A stretch of DNA of 64,000 nt, taken from positions 1,549,001 through 1,613,000 of the forward strand of contig JACSYO010001855.1 in assembly GCA_016806645.1 (NCBI GenBank), written 5' to 3'. Under the pieces are notes generated by a model that did no database searches, was not told where the DNA came from, and worked only from the letters and a program-made list of their open reading frames with translations. Below, piece after piece: positions 61,039-64,000 of the stretch; position 1 is the stretch's first letter, and each line of letters starts with the position of its first letter. The position numbers were made by a program, and so were the translations under genes. Source of the DNA: Ophiodon elongatus. Its lineage: Eukaryota; Chordata; Actinopteri; Perciformes; Hexagrammidae.

Positions 61039-61251
61039 ATGGATGAAGGCACTGCCCACGAGACCGTCCCAGATCTGAAAGACATAGAGGTGAAAATCGG
61101 ACGGAAGACCCCCGAGGGTTTGCTCAGGTGGATGCGGGAAGAGGCGTCCTCTCTCCGGGGAGACGCCAAGCAGAGCAGCGCGCAGGACACCAGTAAAGCG
61201 ACGGGGAAGAAGAGTTTGGATGAGAAGATCAAGAAATTGAAGATGGAGATG
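61039..61251 (+). CDS. lurap1: LURAP1 (leucine rich adaptor protein 1), exon 1
   Basis: LURAP1 is a small cytoplasmic adaptor reported to link MRCK kinase and MYO18A in actomyosin regulation and to activate NF-kB. The exon encodes 71 residues from MDEGTAHETVPDLKDIEVKI, with the family signature GRKTPEGLLRWMREE and the start of the leucine-rich helix (LDEKIKKLKMEM). It ends at the donor ATG|GTAAGA (61252) in phase 0. The expected continuation (the helix and the Ser-rich C-terminus) is not found before the end of the window, so the intron exceeds 12.7 kb or the second exon is outside. Other PARS2/TTC4-side genes on human 1p favour lurap1 over lurap1l, but the paralogue lurap1l is not excluded. 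Confidence 0.85.
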
Positions 61252-61275
61252 GTAAGAGTGCAATTGTCAACTGTG

Positions 61276-61276
61276 C

Positions 61277-61313
<37 letters not shown>

Positions 61314-61322
61314 AGTGTGTTT
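61276..61322. repeat. GT microsatellite
   Basis: (GT)n with a GAGAGTGT interruption, right after lurap1 exon 1. Confidence 0.95.
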
Positions 61323-61718
61323 ACGCGTGCGCGTGTGTACGTGCTCGCGCTTGAGTGGTGACAGGCTGTTGAACGTGTGCAGGCTCTTGTTTTCCAGGAT
61401 GTGGCATTCCTTCTTATATACAGTCACTGGTCTCATTTAATGAAGTCCCCACCGTATTGAGATATCTCAGTGATTTAGTGATTTGTTGTTGTGAATATTA
61501 AACATTTATCAGCAGATCAGTTTATCGGTCCCAAAACAAAAAAAAACAATAACACCAAGATTAATTATTTGAATAAGAAACAGCTGTAAACATTTTTTAT
61601 TTTTTATTTACTTTTTTTATTTGTTTATTTTTTACATAAGACATAAGGGGAGCATTGCTCTCTGGTGGACAATGGTGACACTGCTTCTACTGTTAATGAC
61701 CTTAAACCTTGTTTAAGG

Positions 61719-61793
61719 TAGCTTATTGCAGATGTATTGAGCATTGATATATCGGCTGATGATATCAATACTCAATACATCTGCAATAAGCTA
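61719..61793. repeat. long near-perfect hairpin (23 + 8 bp stem)
   Basis: The arms 61719-61741 and 61771-61793 are perfect reverse complements. After a single C/A mismatch an inner 8-bp stem (ATTGATAT with ATATCAAT) continues. The loop is about 11 nt. It could be a MITE remnant, a template-switch product or a small-RNA precursor. Confidence 0.9.
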
Positions 61794-61998
61794 TTATCGG
61801 CTTGGGAGATTTATCGGTGTAACTCAATAGATGCTATTTGGCCCCCTTTCCAATATAAAATAGAGAATTGTTGTTTGCTGCTATATTATATATAATATTT
61901 GCAACAATTTGTTACGTAAAAATACAGTGTAGTAATGTCTACCTGAGCCGAGAATAATGTCTCTGTCCTTCTGTGTGTGCTGTAATCAGAGATTATCT

Positions 61999-62054
61999 GT
62001 GTTTTGTTAACATAACATCCCATAGCTCAGTGGGATCTTATGTTAACAAAACAC
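61999..62054. repeat. long near-perfect hairpin (17 + 6 bp stem)
   Basis: The arms 61999-62015 and 62038-62054 are exact reverse complements. After a C/C mismatch an inner 6-bp stem (ATCCCA with TGGGAT) closes an 8-nt loop. The same design as the hairpin 270 bp upstream. Confidence 0.9.
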
Positions 62055-62999
62055 TGTTGATCATACAGCTGTTTCAGCTTGCACTGTTTTGACCGACAGC
62101 GTCATAGCTGAAGCGTAGCTCCCACCCTCCCGTTTCCCCTCTGGTACCACAAATGCACTGTTAGCCCTGTCAGACCTTTTGCTGTTGTTTTTACTGCAGC
62201 GTTGTTAGCACCGTTAGCTGCGAGACGCTGGCTCAGCCGTAGCCACGTTGAGAGCCGTTGAGAGGCAATCAAAATGCTCAAAATGCTCCCAATTTCTTTT
62301 TTTATTCTTTACTTTTCGGTTGTCAGAAAAGATACATGCTGAGTGTTTCCACCAGGAAGGTACCAAATGAATCCATTCTTCAAGGATCTCCATCAACATC
62401 CATGCAAGAGGTGGTGGAGGTTGAGCCTTGACAGTCACATCACAAATTCCTGATAAACCACTGCTTGCATCATGATGGCATGCAGGTATATTTAACAGCT
62501 GGACATGCAAACGTTAAATAAATGATATCCAAGGTCAGAAGAAGAAATATATCTGAGTATGATATTGGTGGCATCAGTTTGGATCCTTTCAGTGACATCA
62601 TCCCCCCAGTTCTGTCTGAAACCAAACACAAGCTGATATTTAGTCTCCGTTTTCCATCAACCTATTCATTTCATAAGGAATTATGACAATTATTTGACTA
62701 TCAAAATTGTAATGTTGAAGATAAATTGAGAAACTGTTGTGACCTCTAGACTCCAATGTCAGCCAGTTCCAAAGTGTATACTCAAAAGTTCTCAGTTTGG
62801 ATTCACAAAGCATCCAGAGAGTTTCTATAAATCTGTCGAGAGCAGAGTGTTAGATTGATTTGTTCACAGTTTTAGCCATTAATCAGGTCTGCTGCAAAGG
62901 AGGGAGGACCGGGAGAGAAGTGATAAAGAGCCTCTTCCTAACTGGAGGGGAGGGTAACTTTCAGCACAGAGCAGGGCCACTTCTCTCTCTCTTACTCTC

Positions 63000-63002
<3 letters not shown>

Positions 63003-63058
<56 letters not shown>
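63003..63058. repeat. GT microsatellite
   Basis: Pure (GT)n of about 27 units. Confidence 0.97.
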
Positions 63059-63288
63059 TTGCTTAAGTCATCTCTGAGAGTGGTGTGGTGTAATGGGAGT
63101 ACAGAAAAAGCGTTCTGAGCATTGCACTTTCATCAGATACCTGCTTAGTAAGATGTGCTGTAACGCATGTGCATAGTGTCTGCAGGGTAATGCTAAATGG
63201 AAAAGCTTACACATGCACACACCCGTGCACGCATACTTGATCTGGATCTCACACTTTCTTTCATACTGATTATCATTGTATAAGGTCC

Positions 63289-63307
63289 ACACACACACAC
63301 ACATGCA

Positions 63308-63353
<46 letters not shown>

Positions 63354-63372
63354 CACACACACACACACACAG
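63289..63372. repeat. CA microsatellite
   Basis: (CA)n with ATGCAGACA and CGCACA interruptions. Open frames across it on the minus strand are artefacts of the repeat. Confidence 0.97.
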
Positions 63373-63547
63373 CATGTTTAGTAGTAGGCTATAAAATAGC
63401 TTTTTTTCTCTTTACACTTTTTGTGTATTTGTGAGTGGGTCTGTGTTTCATAGTCATCTACTCTACTGTATCTGTAACCACGCAGCATGGTGATGGTGGA
63501 CTGCACCATCTGTATGCTGTAAGATCAAGGATGTTTGTGTACATCTG

Positions 63548-63569
63548 TGTGTGTGTGTGTGTGTGTGTG
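63548..63569. repeat. short GT microsatellite
   Basis: (GT)11 tract in the lurap1 intron. Confidence 0.9.
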
Positions 63570-64000
63570 GCCCGTCTTGTCACCGTCTCACCACCAGTAA
63601 TGAAATGTGGCTCTGCTTCTTGTTAACTGTCGGTGTACTCTATATAATGTATGTTATGTATGACTGGAACAAACACACTGTTTTTAAATTTTATTAAACT
63701 TCACACAACAAAGACACATTCATCAGCCAGAGTTACTATTTTTATAACAAATAAGGCAATTGCTGTACAATCTCTCTCTCTCTATTTGCATGTCTAGCTT
63801 ACGTAAACAATCCCCTGTGGAGGTTATGGTTTTGACCACGAGCAGAGCTATGGAGTAATTGTTTGGTGCCGTTTTGTTTGGGCATTTGGCGATGTGACAC
63901 ACATGGTCAATGGTTTCACTCTATTTCATTGATCAACCGTTGGTGGTAGTAACACCAAGAAACATGGCAATGCATAATAAAAAGGCAGGGAAGAAGGTTA

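Larger units (their letters stand above)
61252..64000. other. lurap1 intron 1 (runs off the window)
   Basis: No exon is seen. It contains four GT/CA microsatellites and two long hairpins, described separately. Confidence 0.7.

Overview
The window is vertebrate nuclear DNA, almost certainly from a ray-finned and probably percomorph fish. Genes are split by GT-AG introns and encode clear vertebrate orthologues, the DNA between them is AT-rich, and it carries long CA/GT microsatellites and typical teleost dispersed repeats. There is no bacterial-type operon, CRISPR array or recognisable RNA gene.

Layout from left to right: the last six coding exons of sgip1 (+, 1-4028) and a long 3' UTR; insl5 (-, 8197-10009), an insulin/relaxin-family hormone; pars2 (+, 15493-17584), mitochondrial prolyl-tRNA synthetase; ttc4 (+, 19077-22923), a TPR co-chaperone; a PLAC8/onzin-related (ponzr) gene A (-, 24405-25129); then a second, shortened copy of the region from insl5 exon 1 to ponzr (28495-42120); a third, intact ponzr gene C (-, 42692-43403); a degraded endogenous retrovirus (43658-48172); ttc22 (-, 50245-56160); and the first exon of lurap1 (+, 61039-61251), whose intron runs off the right edge. 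SGIP1 and INSL5, and PARS2, TTC4, TTC22 and LURAP1, all lie on human 1p, so the content is an ordinary vertebrate syntenic block apart from the duplication.

The main structural feature is a direct tandem segmental duplication. Unit A is 9336-28494 and unit B is 28495-42120. Unit B has lost about 3.75 kb (all of pars2) and about 2.55 kb (ttc4 promoter to exon 8), plus smaller pieces. What it keeps is an insl5 promoter with the signal-peptide/B-chain exon but no A-chain exon, only the last two exons of ttc4, and a ponzr copy with a 5-nt deletion and a premature stop. The two units also differ in minisatellite and microsatellite lengths and by an inserted (or, in A, lost) GC-rich structured segment of about 659 bp.

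The genes do not form one pathway. They cover endocytosis (SGIP1), a gut/brain peptide hormone (INSL5), mitochondrial translation (PARS2), HSP90 co-chaperoning (TTC4), Cys-rich PLAC8 proteins, an uncharacterised TPR protein (TTC22) and an NF-kB/actomyosin adaptor (LURAP1). The best candidates for something undescribed are: the orphan insl5 promoter-exon placed upstream of, and in the same orientation and splice phase as, ponzr A; a repeated leader-exon-like module upstream of the ponzr genes; a 1-kb fold-back repeat; the structured insertion at 41364-42022; and several long perfect hairpins. All exon coordinates were read by eye from splice sites, reading phase and remembered family sequences; no search was run.
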